NCBI GenBank assembly: GCA_008330645.1
Contig: VLTN01000047.1
Location: forward strand, 1 to 64,000
Length of the DNA: 64,000 nt
From: Cafeteria roenbergensis
Lineage: Eukaryota > Sar > Bigyra > Bicosoecida > Cafeteriaceae
Reading direction: 5' to 3'
The position numbers and the translations under genes were made by a program. Shown piece after piece: positions 1 through 10,189 of the stretch. The notes under the pieces are model-generated. The model was not told where the DNA came from. It saw only the letters and a list, made by a program, of their open reading frames with translations, and made no database searches. How positions within the stretch are numbered: the first letter of the stretch is position 1; each line of letters begins with the position of its first letter.

Positions 1-665
1 AGGCTGACTGGAGCGCCACTGTGGAGGCCATTGTGAGACGATGACGTTGCCTAGCGTGATCTGCGCGAGCCGCGGCGCGCGTGCGCGGCGGCCTGTCGAC
101 TCGCCTCCGCCGGCCACGGCACCGCGCTGCGTCACGATCGCAGGTGACTGGTCTCGGGGGCCTCGACGTGCTGGTTCAGAGCGCCGGAGTGACCGGCCGG
201 ACCAAAGTTCTCACGCACGAGGTCGACCCTGCCGACTTTGACTTCGTCATGCGCGTCAACTGCCGCGGGACGTTCTTGGGGTGCCGGGCGGTCCTCGGGC
301 GCATGAAGGCCCAGGGCGGCGGGCGGGTGATCAACATCGCGTCCATCGCGGGAAAGGAGGGGAATGCAGGCATGTGCGCCTACAGCACCAGCAAGGCTGC
401 TGTGATTGGCATGACAAAGGTGATGGGCAAGGAATACGCCGAGACGGGGGTGACGGTCAACGCTGTGGCGCCCGCAGTTGTGCAGACGGCCATGGTGGAC
501 GCCATGCCTGCCGAGCAGGTCAAGTACATGACCGACAAGATCCCAATGAAGCGAACTGGGACCATTGCCGAGATCGCCAGCCTGGTCAGGTTCATCGCTT
601 CGCCCGATGCGTCCTTCACGACGGGATTCACGTTCGACGCAACAGGAGGGCGGGCGGTGTATTGA
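1..665 (+). CDS. Short-chain dehydrogenase/reductase, 5'-partial
   Basis: Catalytic and C-terminal part of a classical SDR, an NAD(P)-dependent alcohol/ketone oxidoreductase. Two exons are visible: one ending at 32 (…SATVEAI) and one from 144 to the TGA at 663-665, joined in phase 0 across a 111-bp GTGAGA…CAG intron. The join restores the usual run into LDVLVQSAG, the family's NNAG motif with QS replacing NN. The catalytic Ser lies in NIASIAG and the Tyr/Lys pair in YSTSK. The glycine-rich cofactor motif lies upstream of the window. The C-terminus TGFTFDATGGRAVY resembles FabG-like and sugar-acid SDRs (for example 2-keto-3-deoxy-L-fuconate dehydrogenase), but the substrate cannot be assigned. 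Family call is firm; function within the family is open. Confidence 0.9.
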
Positions 666-864
666 CGGTGAAGCCTGCGTGTTTCTGCGTGCTTGACCCC
701 TTCCCGGAACAGCCGGCTCAGGAGCACCTGTTTCCGGAGCCGCGCGGCTCGGCTACCCCGTCGAGTCCTCGCGCGCCGAGAGTCGTGGGCGGCGGCCCGA
801 GTGCCCTGCTCTGCCAGCGAACGCGAACGCCCACGCACTTGCCGAATCACGCGGCCGCGAGCCC

Positions 865-1143
865 ATGGCTCCCCCTCCTCGCACCATGTCGCGCGGCATG
901 CTCCTCGGCGTGTGCGCCGTGATTGTGGCGGGTGGCAGCGTCACGCTCTTCATGCCGTTCACGGAGTACGGCGTCCAGCTGCGAGCGCAGTCCGCAGAAA
1001 GCCGTCTGTCTCCCAGCGAGATTCGAGCCCGCGGGGGCGGCTCGCGCGGGTCGATGTGGAGCAACATCGAGGACGCCAAGCGGAGGCAGCGCGAGCGCTC
1101 CACGGACGCTCTTGCGCCCAAGGAAAGCGACGACCGCAGATGA
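865..1143 (+). CDS. Small single-pass membrane protein, hypothetical
   Basis: A 92-aa ORF starting in good context (gcccATGG). It has a basic N-terminus, one hydrophobic segment at about residues 12-30 (LLGVCAVIVAGGSVTLFM), then a charged tail containing ARGGGSRGSMW and a Lys/Arg-rich stretch. Size and layout recall small inner-mitochondrial-membrane assembly proteins, but I recognise no family signature, so no function is given. It lies 199 bp after the SDR stop on the same strand and converges on the SCYL1-like gene 227 bp away. An alternative start is the Met at 886. The ORF is short enough that transcript support would be needed to be sure it is a gene. Confidence 0.5.
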   Translation: MAPPPRTMSRGMLLGVCAVIVAGGSVTLFMPFTEYGVQLRAQSAESRLSPSEIRARGGGSRGSMWSNIEDAKRRQRERSTDALAPKESDDRR

Positions 1144-1370
1144 TGCGCTCGCGCATGGGGTTCGGCTGCCTTCGCGTCTGCGCCTGCGGGATGGGAGGCG
1201 CGCCCGGGCTGGCCCTGCGAGTGTGGTTGTCTTTGTGTGGGTGCATGTATCAGTTGTGCGTGAGCTCGTGGCCTGGCCGCCAGGAAAGCGCCGGGACCCA
1301 GCGTCGTCCCCTCGCTGCTGCCTGCGTGGAACGTTTGCGAGCATTTGCGACAGACCGGCCCAATCGCAAG

Positions 1371-4133
1371 TCACCATTCGTCGTCAAAGTCCCACGCCTT
1401 GCTAGAAGCCGGCGCTGCTGCCGGAGCCGGGGCAGGCGCGGGAGTCGGGGCGGGGCGCACAGGCGCCGCCGCAGGCGCAGCCGTGACCCGCGCGGGCCGA
1501 CGCCCGGCAGAGGGGCGCGCGATTCCGGGCGCAGCCGCTGGAGCTGCGGCCACCTGGGCGCGGGCGGCCGGAGCGTCGCCGTGGCCCTGCACGGGGGAGT
1601 CGAAGCCAGCGTCGGCCCACGCATCGTCGCTGTCATCCCAGCCAGAGGCCACGGGTGCGGCGGCTGGGGCGCGGCTGGGGGCAGGAGCTGGCGCTGAGAG
1701 CGTTTCCGGTGCGGAGCGGCGCGCTATCGGCGCGGGCGCGGGCGCCGGCGCTGGCGCTGCAGCCGGAGCGGGTGCAGCAGCCGCGCGCGCTGGCAGCCTG
1801 CCGATGCCTCCTGAGGGCCGCGAGCCTGACCCCGACGCAGGGGCGGGAGGGGGGGCTGCCATCCCAGTGGCCGCCGCAATGGCGGCGCTTGCGGTGGAGG
1901 CGGCTGCGCTTGTGAAGCCGCCCCAGAGCGAGGAGGCGGACACGGGGGGGGCGGCCGAGGCGGCTCCTGCAGCCGCACCGCCGGACGGGGCCGATGCGCC
2001 CGGCGCACCCGTGGCGGCATCAGCAGCCGCGGCAGCAGCGCTCGCAGCCGCAGCGTCGTTGTGCGCCGAGAGGCTTTCCGCGCACGCGCGAATGAGCTTG
2101 ACCGCCTCGGCGCGGACCTCCTGGTCAGCGTCCATGGCTGCCGCTCCCGCCAGCTGCAGGGCCCTTCCAGCGGCAGCGGCGGCGGGGACGCCCGCCCTGG
2201 GCGATCCCACCACAAACGCGGCGGCCCGCACGCCTGCCGCCCGAACTCGCGGCTCCTCGTCCTTGGCGATGGCTGCCAGGAGCTGCAGCACCAGCGAGCC
2301 GCGAACCGACTCTCCGACGCTCTCCGCCACCATTCCTGCGCAAACGGCGGCGTTGGCGCGCAAGCCCGGCAGCGGGTCCTTGAGCAGCTGCCCGATCGCC
2401 CGCACCACGCCATCGTGCCCTGCCGGCGGAAGGGAGCGTGCGAAAGCTGGGAGCGCCTTGAGCGTGGCGTCGCGCAGCGCGGAGGCGGTGTCCCCGAGGC
2501 CCTCGGCTGCCCGTGGCCACACCTCGCGGTGGAGCGTCTTCTGGTCGATGTGGGGCAGCAGCGACGCCGCGTGGCGCATCAGCTGCACGCGCGTGGCGCG
2601 GTCACGCGAGGCGAAGAGGCGGACCACCGCGGGCGCGACACGCGCTCTGTACTCGTCCCGGGACATGCCGGCGCCGATGGCCAGCACGGGCGCGAGAACG
2701 GCCGTGCCGCCGCCCTCGGTCTGGCCGAACTCGAGCGCCTCGAGCAGGCGGGGCAGCAACAGGCCCTCGCGCAGGCACCTGGGCATGCGCGGCACGACGG
2801 CGGGCAGACCGCCGAAGAAGCTCTGCTTCTCGGCAGGGGTCTTGATGGGAAGCTCTGCCAGGAAGCGGATGGTGGTGACGGTGGCGTCCCGCAGCAGCGA
2901 GGGGAGCGCATCCCTGTTCCAGGTGCGGGAGCCGCCGCGGCGCAGCGGGTCGGCATCAAGCAGCGTGCGGACCCAGCGGAGCCACGCCCGGGGCAGCGTC
3001 CCCGAGGAGGCAGCGGCTGCAGCGACGGCGAGCGGGTCCGCGGCCAGCGAGCTCTGCGACAAGGCGTCGGCCGCGAGGGCAGCGGCTTGCTCGTCGCTCT
3101 CGCGGGCGGTGGCCGCGGCGGCGGCTGCTGCGGCCGCGGAGGTGGAGGCTGCGGTGGGCGGCGGCCCCAGAGACGACTGGCCGCTGACTGCGGTCGCGGA
3201 AGATGCGGCCCCCCCAGCCGCTGCCCCACCTCCGCCGGCAAGCGCAGCTGGCGCTGGTGCCTCATCGGAGGCGGCCACGTCGTCGACTGTCGCCTTGGCC
3301 GCTTTGGAGGCAGCCGCGACGGCCGCAGCCACAACGCAGCAGCTGAAGCCGTGCCAGTCCGACTCCATGGCCCCGACAGAGGCGCCCCCGGGCTCCGCGA
3401 AGGAGCCGGGGCAGAGCGCAGCTCGGGCAGCGGCGCGCTGGGGCATCGGGGCGTCGTCTTTGCCCAGAGTGAGGCAGAACATGCCGAGGCGCCACTCGCC
3501 GGCCTCCGTCACGAAGACAGACGAGGGCCCCACTGCGCCGTGGGCGATGCCTCGCTCGTGAAGAAAGGCCAGGGCGGAGCCGAGGGCGTGCGCGCCGGCG
3601 GCCAGCCAGCCTGCAGCGCCCTGCTGCACCAGCTGGGAGGGCGGGCGGGTGGAGGCGCCCTCTGGCTCCGCGGCCGCAAGCAGGCGAGCAAGGCGCCCCG
3701 ACGCAAGGAAGACGAAGAGGGGCACGGCCGGCTCGCACGCAATGACGACTGGGCCCGAGTCAGCGGAGCCGGAGGACGAGGACGTCGGCGCTGCAGTGGC
3801 CCCGGCACCGCCCGCCTCCTTTGGGCCGCCGCTGCTGCCGCCCCCTCCGGACACACCGTGCAGCTTGAGAATGTGGGGGTGAACCAGGGAGCGGTGGCGG
3901 CGGGCCGCGTTGCTTGCCACCGCCATGGCTGCCGCGCTTGGCTTGGAACTCGCGGGCCCGGCAACGCCCGCCAGGCGAAGCGCTGCCGCGTCCGCTGGGA
4001 ACTGCAGCAACATCATGCGCTTGCTGGGATCTGCCGACGCGGAGCCGTCGTACACGGCCCATGCGTACTCAGGGTTGGCCCCGCCAAGCACGGCCCGACA
4101 GTTCTGCTTGCGAAACGCCGCGGTATTGCCCAT
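1371..4133 (-). CDS. SCYL1: SCY1-like (SCYL1/NTKL) pseudokinase with HEAT repeats
   Basis: Intronless 920-aa protein. The N-terminal ~400 residues are a degenerate protein kinase domain: the region LAFLHERGIAHGAVGPSSVF near residue 200 stands where HRDLKPxN should be, and no DFG is visible (RLGMFCLTLG instead), so it should be catalytically dead, as in the SCY1 family. The kinase part is interrupted by Ala/Gly/Ser-rich inserts. Residues ~400-660 are alpha-helical HEAT-type repeats. The C-terminal ~240 residues are Ala/Pro-rich, low complexity, ending with acidic-aromatic peptides (WDDSDDAW and terminal AWDFDDEW) like those at SCYL1 C-termini. Known members act in COPI/Golgi traffic and tRNA export; the role here is inferred from family. 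The GC-rich C-terminal half opens long shadow ORFs on the other strand. Confidence 0.88.
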   Translation of the reverse strand: MGNTAAFRKQNCRAVLGGANPEYAWAVYDGSASADPSKRMMLLQFPADAAALRLAGVAGPASSKPSAAAMAVASNAARRHRSLVHPHILKLHGVSGGGGSSGGPKEAGGAGATAAPTSSSSGSADSGPVVIACEPAVPLFVFLASGRLARLLAAAEPEGASTRPPSQLVQQGAAGWLAAGAHALGSALAFLHERGIAHGAVGPSSVFVTEAGEWRLGMFCLTLGKDDAPMPQRAAARAALCPGSFAEPGGASVGAMESDWHGFSCCVVAAAVAAASKAAKATVDDVAASDEAPAPAALAGGGGAAAGGAASSATAVSGQSSLGPPPTAASTSAAAAAAAAATARESDEQAAALAADALSQSSLAADPLAVAAAAASSGTLPRAWLRWVRTLLDADPLRRGGSRTWNRDALPSLLRDATVTTIRFLAELPIKTPAEKQSFFGGLPAVVPRMPRCLREGLLLPRLLEALEFGQTEGGGTAVLAPVLAIGAGMSRDEYRARVAPAVVRLFASRDRATRVQLMRHAASLLPHIDQKTLHREVWPRAAEGLGDTASALRDATLKALPAFARSLPPAGHDGVVRAIGQLLKDPLPGLRANAAVCAGMVAESVGESVRGSLVLQLLAAIAKDEEPRVRAAGVRAAAFVVGSPRAGVPAAAAAGRALQLAGAAAMDADQEVRAEAVKLIRACAESLSAHNDAAAASAAAAAADAATGAPGASAPSGGAAAGAASAAPPVSASSLWGGFTSAAASTASAAIAAATGMAAPPPAPASGSGSRPSGGIGRLPARAAAAPAPAAAPAPAPAPAPIARRSAPETLSAPAPAPSRAPAAAPVASGWDDSDDAWADAGFDSPVQGHGDAPAARAQVAAAPAAAPGIARPSAGRRPARVTAAPAAAPVRPAPTPAPAPAPAAAPASSKAWDFDDEW

Positions 4134-4855
4134 GGCGACGCCAGCCGAGCTTCAGCTCCACTCGAGGCGGTGCGGCAACCGGGTGAGAGGGTGTCCTCCT
4201 CGCCCGCGACGTGCAAGCGTGCCGGCCTCTCCGGGCGTGCCCCAGGACCCCGGGCGAGCAGCGCCGGAAGCAAGCGCAAGCCCAGGAACGGCCTGCGGGG
4301 TTGGCGACGCAGCGCTGGTTCCGTACCAAGCAGGAGCAGGCAGAAGCCTGGCCTGCGCAGCACAGCCTCCAGAGGGCGCCGCAGGTGCTTGGCCCAATCT
4401 CGCTGGGGGCGGGCGACGGTTGCGAGGCGAGCCGCGGGAACTGGCTCTGCCGGGGCGCTGCAAGCGGGGCGAGTGGCCGACTCCGCGCACCTGTCTGCGC
4501 CAAGCGACCGATGCAAGCAACCGAGCTGCCCCCGGTCGTCGGACGTGCGTACTCGCCCTCTTCTGCGCCGCTTGGAACGCTGGAGCGCCGCAGTGGTGTG
4601 CGCTTGCTCGAGTTGCATCGATGGTTTCGCGAACGGCACCCAGAACTCTTGGTTTGCAAGTGTTGCCCCCCCCCGGGGGTCGACACTCACGCACACACAC
4701 ACACACACACACACACAGGCAGCCAGACAGACACATACATACACACATACGCATACACGCGACCGGTCTCGGAGACATGCGCGCACGCACCCAACAGGGC
4801 CCGGGTGTGCACGCCGGCGGCCGCAGCCGCGCGTGCGTTCGTTCGTGAGTCACGC
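4134..4855. other. Intergenic region with CA-rich tract
   Basis: About 720 bp between the SCYL1-like start and the DOHH stop, both on the minus strand, so it should hold the SCYL1 promoter and the DOHH 3' UTR. Apart from a (CA)n microsatellite and neighbouring CATA/CACG runs I see nothing coding in it. Confidence 0.6.
4691..4718. repeat. (CA)n microsatellite
   Basis: About 13 uninterrupted CA dinucleotides, followed to about 4760 by CA/TA-rich imperfect sequence. Located in the spacer upstream of the SCYL1-like gene. Confidence 0.95.
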
Positions 4856-6018
4856 TCACTCGGCTGACGCCGCGGCCCCTGTGGCGACAGTGGCCTCGCC
4901 TTGCTTGGCAAACTGGGCAAAGTAGTCTGCCGCGTCCAGCGCCACCTCGCACGATTCACGCACGATGGTGCAGTCGCTGGAGCGGAAGGACTCGAGGACG
5001 GCTTCCGCCTCCGGGGTGCCCACCGCGCCGAGGGCCTCAGCGGCCTCGTGGCGCACCATCGGGTGCTCCTCCTCGTCGCGCAGGCTGGCGGTCAGGGCCT
5101 CCGTGGCCTCTGGGCGCGCGGCCTGGCCCAGGACGTAAGCCACCTCGTGCCGGAAGAGGGCCGACGTGGCCTTGAGCCCCGCGCACAGGGCCTCCACCGC
5201 GGCGGCGTCCGTAGTGCAGCGGTTCCGCAGCGAAAACATGGCGCGGTAGCGCTCGAAGAGCGGGGCGGCCTCGTCCACCAGCGAGGCGCGCAGGGCTGCC
5301 ACGTCAGCCGAGGCGGTGTCGGCGGCGGCGGCCTCGGCCCGCTCCTTGTCCGAAGGGGAGAGCACCTCCACGGGGGGCGCGGGATCCACGGACTCGAAGG
5401 GGTTGGCGGTGTCGCGCGCCTTGACCGCATCAGGCCCAGCCTCGGCCTGCCAGCGAAGCGAGCGCACGCCGATCTCGCAGGTCTCCGACACCTCCGGCGC
5501 CGGGTCGGAGCAAAACTCCTCCAGAACCGGCAGCGAAGACGGGTCTCCGATCGCCGCCATGGCCTCCGCGGCCTCGTGGCGCACAATTGCGTCGTCGGAC
5601 ACGTTGCGCAGCACCGCCTCCAGCGCGGGCAGAGACTCCTTGAATCCCATCTGCCCAAGCACGTACGCCAGCTCGTGGCGGAACAAAACGGACCCAGACA
5701 TGTCCGCAAGGGCTGCGGGACACGGTAGGCAGGGCACCGGATGGGGCAGAACTTCAGGCCAGGCCCCTTTGGGAAGCTCTCGCGAACGGCGCGCAGTGAT
5801 GTCAGAAGTTTGCAGGGCCAAGGCCGGGCATTGGCCCGCTACACGCGCGCCCCGCCACTCGCAGCTGCAACCCAGTGCTCACCGGCCTCGAGCGCCGCGG
5901 CCGACTCAATTCCTCCCATGTCCTTAAGGTAGAAAATTGCGCGCATGCGCGTGGCGACGGGGATCGAAGTGTCGGCCAGGACGGCAGCATGCGCCTCGCG
6001 GGGAACCGAACTGGCCAT
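4856..6018 (-). CDS. DOHH: Deoxyhypusine hydroxylase (DOHH)
   Basis: Diiron monooxygenase that hydroxylates deoxyhypusine on eIF5A, completing hypusine synthesis in the cytosol. Two exons, 5883-6018 and 4856-5712, separated by a 170-bp GTGAGC…CAG intron, give 330 aa (331 codons with stop). HEAT-like repeats carry the four His-Glu metal pairs in the family's two-by-two layout: FRHELAYVLGQ (H58/E59), VRHEAAEAM (H91/E92), then FRHEVAYVLGQ and VRHEAAEALGAVG at about 232-266. The linker between the halves is longer and more acidic/Ala-rich than in animals. The start at 6018 is chosen because it opens MASSVPREAH, followed by TRMRAIFYLKDMGG, which matches the family's first helix pair. Divergent from the VPS72 gene. 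Confidence 0.95.
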
Positions 6019-6601
6019 TGCTGCGAGTTGTGACCAGCACGGGGGCTCTCTGTGCCGCGCGCTGCGCGGGCGTGACGACCCCGAGACCGAGGAGACCGGC
6101 GCTGGAAGTTGCAGCTGCGGACGGGCCTCTGCCAGGCAGAGACAGTTCGAGGCCAGCACGAGTCCGGGCCGCTCGCTCCCAAGAAGGCTGCAGAGGCGGC
6201 GCAAGTCGCTTCTGGCAGCGATTGCAGCTGTTGCTAGAGACGGGAGCGATGGCGAGTCGTTGCGGCGCGCAGGGCGCCGACTCGACAATCCGGCTGATTC
6301 AATGCGCTCCGCGCAACACGCGCTCTGGAATGCCAGCGACCCGCCGCACGAACGCGAGCGCGACGAGAGCCGTGGGGATGGGAGGCGGATCGCGCCGACG
6401 CGGCGATTGGGTTGGGCAGCGCCTTGCCTGGATTCCCGGCTGGAGCGGCAGGCCAAGGCCGCGCTCCGAGGCGCTCTGCCAGCCGGCCCCCTTGACCGGC
6501 GCACACTGCGGAGCGCTCGGGGCAGGCTAGCGCGCGCGTGCTTGCTGGCGTGCCGATTTTTGCAGACTGCCTGCCCTGTCCTGGCTGAGAGCGGGAGAGC
6601 C
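6019..6601. other. Divergent promoter region DOHH/VPS72
   Basis: A 583-bp head-to-head spacer. ORFs run through it because of high GC, but none has family resemblance. No TATA box or other named motif was recognised. Confidence 0.5.
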
Positions 6602-7732
6602 ATGGAGAGCCCGCAGTCGGAGTCGTCCGGCTCGGACGACGGCAGCCTGGACTCGGGCCCGCCGCCGCCCAAGCTCCTCCCGGCCCGCAAGACGCGCGGC
6701 ACCCGAGTGATGAAGTTGGTGGGGGAAGCAGAGGAGGCGGACGACGACTTTTGGAACCAGGACGCCTTCAGAGAGGACGAGGGCGACACCGACTTCAGCA
6801 TCAAGTCCGAGGCTGCCACAACGGAGTCCTCTGACAGCGACATCTCAGACCAGGAGCCCACCGAAGAAGAGAACGTCCGGCGTATGGCATCGAGGAGCGC
6901 CGCGGGCGCGGGAGCGGGCGGCTACGAGGCCACGGCGTTCGACGACAAGGAGAAACGCAAGGACGGGGTGTACGTGGACCCGGCCTTGGCGACGGGGGCG
7001 CGGGCCAGGGTGTCGGGCTTTGCGGCTGCCGACAGGCGCAGCCGCCAGAACCGCCTGGCAACGCTTCTGGGGGCGGACCAGGCCAAGGCAGTGCTGCGGT
7101 CGCTGACGGAGGCGGACGGCAGGGCAGCCGGATCCGCCGGGGCAGGCGCTGCCGGAGAGGCGTCCCGTGCGCACCAGGAAGCTCTTGCCGCGCTGCGTGC
7201 CAAGGCGGCCGAGGCGGCAGGCTCCCGCCCATCCCAGGAGCAGGTCCTGCTGGAGGCTGCTGCAACCACTCTGAGCAACCTCGCCGACCTCGAGGCCATC
7301 CTCCGCGCCGCCAGGCAGGCAGAGGCAGCTGCGGCAAAGGCGGCCAAGCCCGGAGACGCGGCGGACAGCAAGCGAGTGCGCTGGCGCTCGTCGGCCAAGA
7401 ACGGCTCGCTGCTCACCTTCGTCGGCGCGGACTCCGTCCCGGCTACAATCCGAGCCGAGGCGCCTCCTGAGCCGGAGCGCAGGCCGGCCGGCAGGACCCG
7501 GTACCGAGACCCAGTCACTGGCGCGGTTTTCGACTCGCAGCAAGCCCTGGCGGCGGTGAGAGCCGCGGCTGGCCAGCCTGCATCGCGCTACGAGCCTGAC
7601 CCCGTCGCACTCGCCGGAAATGCCGCCCGGCGGGCGGCCCAGGGCTCTGTGGCCGGCAGAGCGGGTGCGGAGGTGTGCCGTCGTCCCGTTGCGCCTGTGC
7701 TGGCCCAGGAGCTTCTCCGCTTCCCCCTGTAG
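6602..7732 (+). CDS. VPS72: YL1/VPS72-family chromatin protein (SWR1/SRCAP subunit)
   Basis: Intronless 376-aa protein. The N-terminal half is the acidic YL1 region: ARKTRGTRVMKLVGEAEE, then DDDFWNQDAFREDE and DTDFSIKSE, matching the family order of basic patch, D-D-F-[WY] and acidic D-[TS]-D. The C-terminal YL1_C box is RTRYRDPVTGAVFDSQQAL (about residues 298-317). Family members (yeast Swc2, human YL1) hold the H2A.Z-H2B dimer in SWR1/SRCAP-type remodellers. The ATG at 6602 (agccATGG) is chosen over the longer upstream in-frame opening, which has no resemblance to the family. The middle is Ala-rich and predicted helical. Confidence 0.85.
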   Translation: MESPQSESSGSDDGSLDSGPPPPKLLPARKTRGTRVMKLVGEAEEADDDFWNQDAFREDEGDTDFSIKSEAATTESSDSDISDQEPTEEENVRRMASRSAAGAGAGGYEATAFDDKEKRKDGVYVDPALATGARARVSGFAAADRRSRQNRLATLLGADQAKAVLRSLTEADGRAAGSAGAGAAGEASRAHQEALAALRAKAAEAAGSRPSQEQVLLEAAATTLSNLADLEAILRAARQAEAAAAKAAKPGDAADSKRVRWRSSAKNGSLLTFVGADSVPATIRAEAPPEPERRPAGRTRYRDPVTGAVFDSQQALAAVRAAAGQPASRYEPDPVALAGNAARRAAQGSVAGRAGAEVCRRPVAPVLAQELLRFPL

Positions 7733-8479
7733 CGGCAGCGGCCGCACTCACCGCCCCGTCGTTTCGCGACCAGCGGCACTCGCTCAGTCGCTCGGCGGCG
7801 GCGGTGGCGGCAGGGATCTTCTGGAGGTTCGGCCGTGTGTGTTGCAGCCTAGCCGGCGGGAGCCGGCGTTCGCGCTGGGTCCTGCTGTCTCTCCCAGCGC
7901 GTCGTCGGGTACAGCGCGCTCCGCTCGCCTCCAACGCCGAGTCGAGGCGATGCGCCGCGGCTTGACTAGCTTCCAGAGCACCAGATGGGGTGCCATTGCC
8001 GACGCTCGGTGACCATGAAACGCCGGGCAGGTGGAGGGCGCGGGAGGTGAGGCAGCTGCTGTGGCGCTGCCCAAGAGTGCATTGCTTCGGCTGGATGCGC
8101 ACTTTGACCCCGCCACCAGTGGCAAGCTTCTGGCAACAACAATACAATGTCAGTCGGGAGCAGGGGGGGTGCGGGCGCCAGCGACGGAGCTGCCTGCGCT
8201 GCAGCGTGGCAGCTTCGCAAGCCGCGAGCCGGCACACGGCGTGGCCAGGAAGGCCTGTGGCGCCGCTCGGAGATGAGCAGAGCGAGCAAGCCCGTCTCGA
8301 GTGCGTGCCTTGTGCGGGAGGGTGCTGCCAAGCAACGCAACTCTTGTCTGTGGCAGCGGCAGGCCAGCAGCGCCCGAGCAGACCCCGGATTCGAGTGCAC
8401 GAGCGGCCGAACCACCCACCTGCACCAAATACACGCGCTCTCACGCACTGTCAACCTTGCCGTGCTGCGCCAGCGCTGC
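7733..8479. other. Intergenic region, no gene recognised
   Basis: About 750 bp between convergent VPS72 and RBFA. I see no ORF with family features, no RNA gene and no clear repeat. It is long for this window, where most convergent spacers are 150-400 bp. Confidence 0.5.
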
Positions 8480-10189
8480 TCAAGCCCGCTCCCCGTCTGC
8501 TGCTGCTGCTGCCAAGGGCGCGCGGGCCGCACTGGTCATGCCTTGCCTCGCCGCGTTGAGCAGCTCGTTCGGCGCAGACCCGAGCCACGGGTGGAACTCG
8601 AGGCGCGGCAGAATGCGCAAAGGGACCCTCGCACCGACTTGCCGCCGCAACTCGGGGGCACGCCGGTCCAGCGCCGATTTGGCCTCCTTGAACGCAGCTC
8701 GCAGCACCGGGTCTGAGGGCACCGCGGCACGCTCCGCCCACCCCATCACGCGTGCCACCGTGGGCTTGCGCGTGCCGGCGCGCACCGAGGAGCGCCACTG
8801 CGCCAGTTGCGACCGCAGAACCGACTGGTCCAGGCGCCAGGCCAGGCTGCCTTCCTCGGCGCCCGAGGCACTCTTCTCCAGGGGAACAGGCGCACCCTGT
8901 GCGCGCGCCCCGGCGCCAAGGAAGGCAGCAAGCGCCCCGCCGGGGCCCGCAGAGTCCACGCCAAAGGCGGCGTCCGGCGAGGCAGCCTCCATGCGGCGGC
9001 GAAGCGCCTCCGGGAGCGCGGTTCCGGCGCCTCCCTCGTCGTCGAGCAAGTCCAAGTCGCTGTCACCGTCCTCAACGTCCAGCCCGGCCTGGCGAGCCAT
9101 CCTGCCGGCCGCCTGCATGCGCGCCCGCCGAGCGGCTCGGTCCTTCTCCCGCCGCTGAGCCTCCCGGGCCAGGCGGCCGGGGTGGGCCCCCTCCTTGTCG
9201 GCGCCCCGCGACAGCGTGTCGGCGACGCGCCGCGACCACTCCCTTGCTGCAAGCTGCTCCACGGCAGAGGGCCCCGCCGTGCCTAGCACCGCAGCGGTCG
9301 ACGCCCGTTGCGAGGCCGTCTGGCCGCCGCGCAAGGTTGCCGCGCGCGTCCGGGGAGCATGAACAACAGGCAGCTGCCACCTGACCCTGGCGACGCGCAG
9401 ATCGGGCGAGACCTCCACCTCCACCACGTGCAGCGGGAGGCCGAGCGGGTACAGCCCCGGCTCGCGGATGCGCCGCTGGGACAGGACATTCGCCAGCTCG
9501 CGACGGAGCTGCGCCGCGACCCGCGAGAGGCGAAGCGACTTGCGGTGCTTGGTGTCGGACACCGCCCGGGGCGCCTCCATCACGTCTTCGCCGTCCGCGC
9601 CTTGCCGCTCCTCGGCTCCCCGTTCGCCGGGACGGGACCCGAGCACGCTTCCAGACCGCCGGGCGCCACGGCCGGGCTTGGGGAGCGCGACCTTGAGCGG
9701 CTTGGAGAGGATGGCCTGCTCTCGGTTGCGCTCCTGCTCCTTCTGCACTTGGTGCAGCCTGCGTGCGTCTGCGCGCGACACTTCCTCCCACGTCCGGAAG
9801 CCTTTGGGAAGGTTCTGGATGCGCTCCGTGCGCCGGGTTTCCGCGATGGCCTGCTCACGAGAATAGCGGCGAGGCGAGGTGCTCTCCTTCACGTGCGGGT
9901 CCAGGTCGTCGTGGTCGGTGCCTTTGTACGGTCGCGGCGTCAGCTTTCCGATTTCCTTGTCCTCGGGCCGCGCTCCAGACGGCATGGCCATGGTCGAGGG
10001 GTCGTCCCCGGGGTGCAACGCTACATCGCGGGCCTTCTTGGGCTTGAAACTGTCGAGCCTCCGAACGCGGGACACCTTTTCCTCGCTGAAATGCGAAGGC
10101 ACGGACGCCAGCAGCCGCGCCGACGGCACTGCACGCCCCAGCGCGGGCCCTGACCTCCCCAGCGCGCCGTATCCGGCCCGCGCAAACAT
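8480..10189 (-). CDS. RBFA: Ribosome-binding factor A, organellar, with insert
   Basis: Ribosome-maturation factor acting on the small-subunit rRNA. A 569-aa ORF from the ATG at 10189 (MFARAGYGALGRSGPAL), which opens an Arg/Ser/Ala-rich stretch typical of a mitochondrial presequence; the longer ORF upstream to 10462 looks non-coding. A charged extension fills residues ~30-210. The RBFA KH-type fold begins at SLRLSRVAAQLRRELANVL (~215), continues through HVVEVEVSPDLRVARVRWQL (~245-265), and closes only at about 510-535 with APELRRQVGARVPLRILPRL. A region of roughly 225 residues rich in Arg/Ala/Glu sits between these halves, where most homologues have a short loop. Length compares with 110-130 aa in bacteria and ~340 aa in human RBFA. 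Confidence 0.8.
   Translation of the reverse strand: MFARAGYGALGRSGPALGRAVPSARLLASVPSHFSEEKVSRVRRLDSFKPKKARDVALHPGDDPSTMAMPSGARPEDKEIGKLTPRPYKGTDHDDLDPHVKESTSPRRYSREQAIAETRRTERIQNLPKGFRTWEEVSRADARRLHQVQKEQERNREQAILSKPLKVALPKPGRGARRSGSVLGSRPGERGAEERQGADGEDVMEAPRAVSDTKHRKSLRLSRVAAQLRRELANVLSQRRIREPGLYPLGLPLHVVEVEVSPDLRVARVRWQLPVVHAPRTRAATLRGGQTASQRASTAAVLGTAGPSAVEQLAAREWSRRVADTLSRGADKEGAHPGRLAREAQRREKDRAARRARMQAAGRMARQAGLDVEDGDSDLDLLDDEGGAGTALPEALRRRMEAASPDAAFGVDSAGPGGALAAFLGAGARAQGAPVPLEKSASGAEEGSLAWRLDQSVLRSQLAQWRSSVRAGTRKPTVARVMGWAERAAVPSDPVLRAAFKEAKSALDRRAPELRRQVGARVPLRILPRLEFHPWLGSAPNELLNAARQGMTSAARAPLAAAAADGERA

Noticed and set aside
2061-4925. 954-aa and 738-aa plus-strand ORFs opposite the SCYL1-like gene
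   Set aside because: Shadow frames of a GC-rich coding region; no protein-family resemblance, while the minus-strand frame has clear family features.
5945-6601. N-terminal extension of the VPS72 frame
   Set aside because: The frame is open upstream to 5945 but overlaps DOHH exon 1 and lacks any YL1 resemblance; the ATG at 6602 opens the conserved acidic region.
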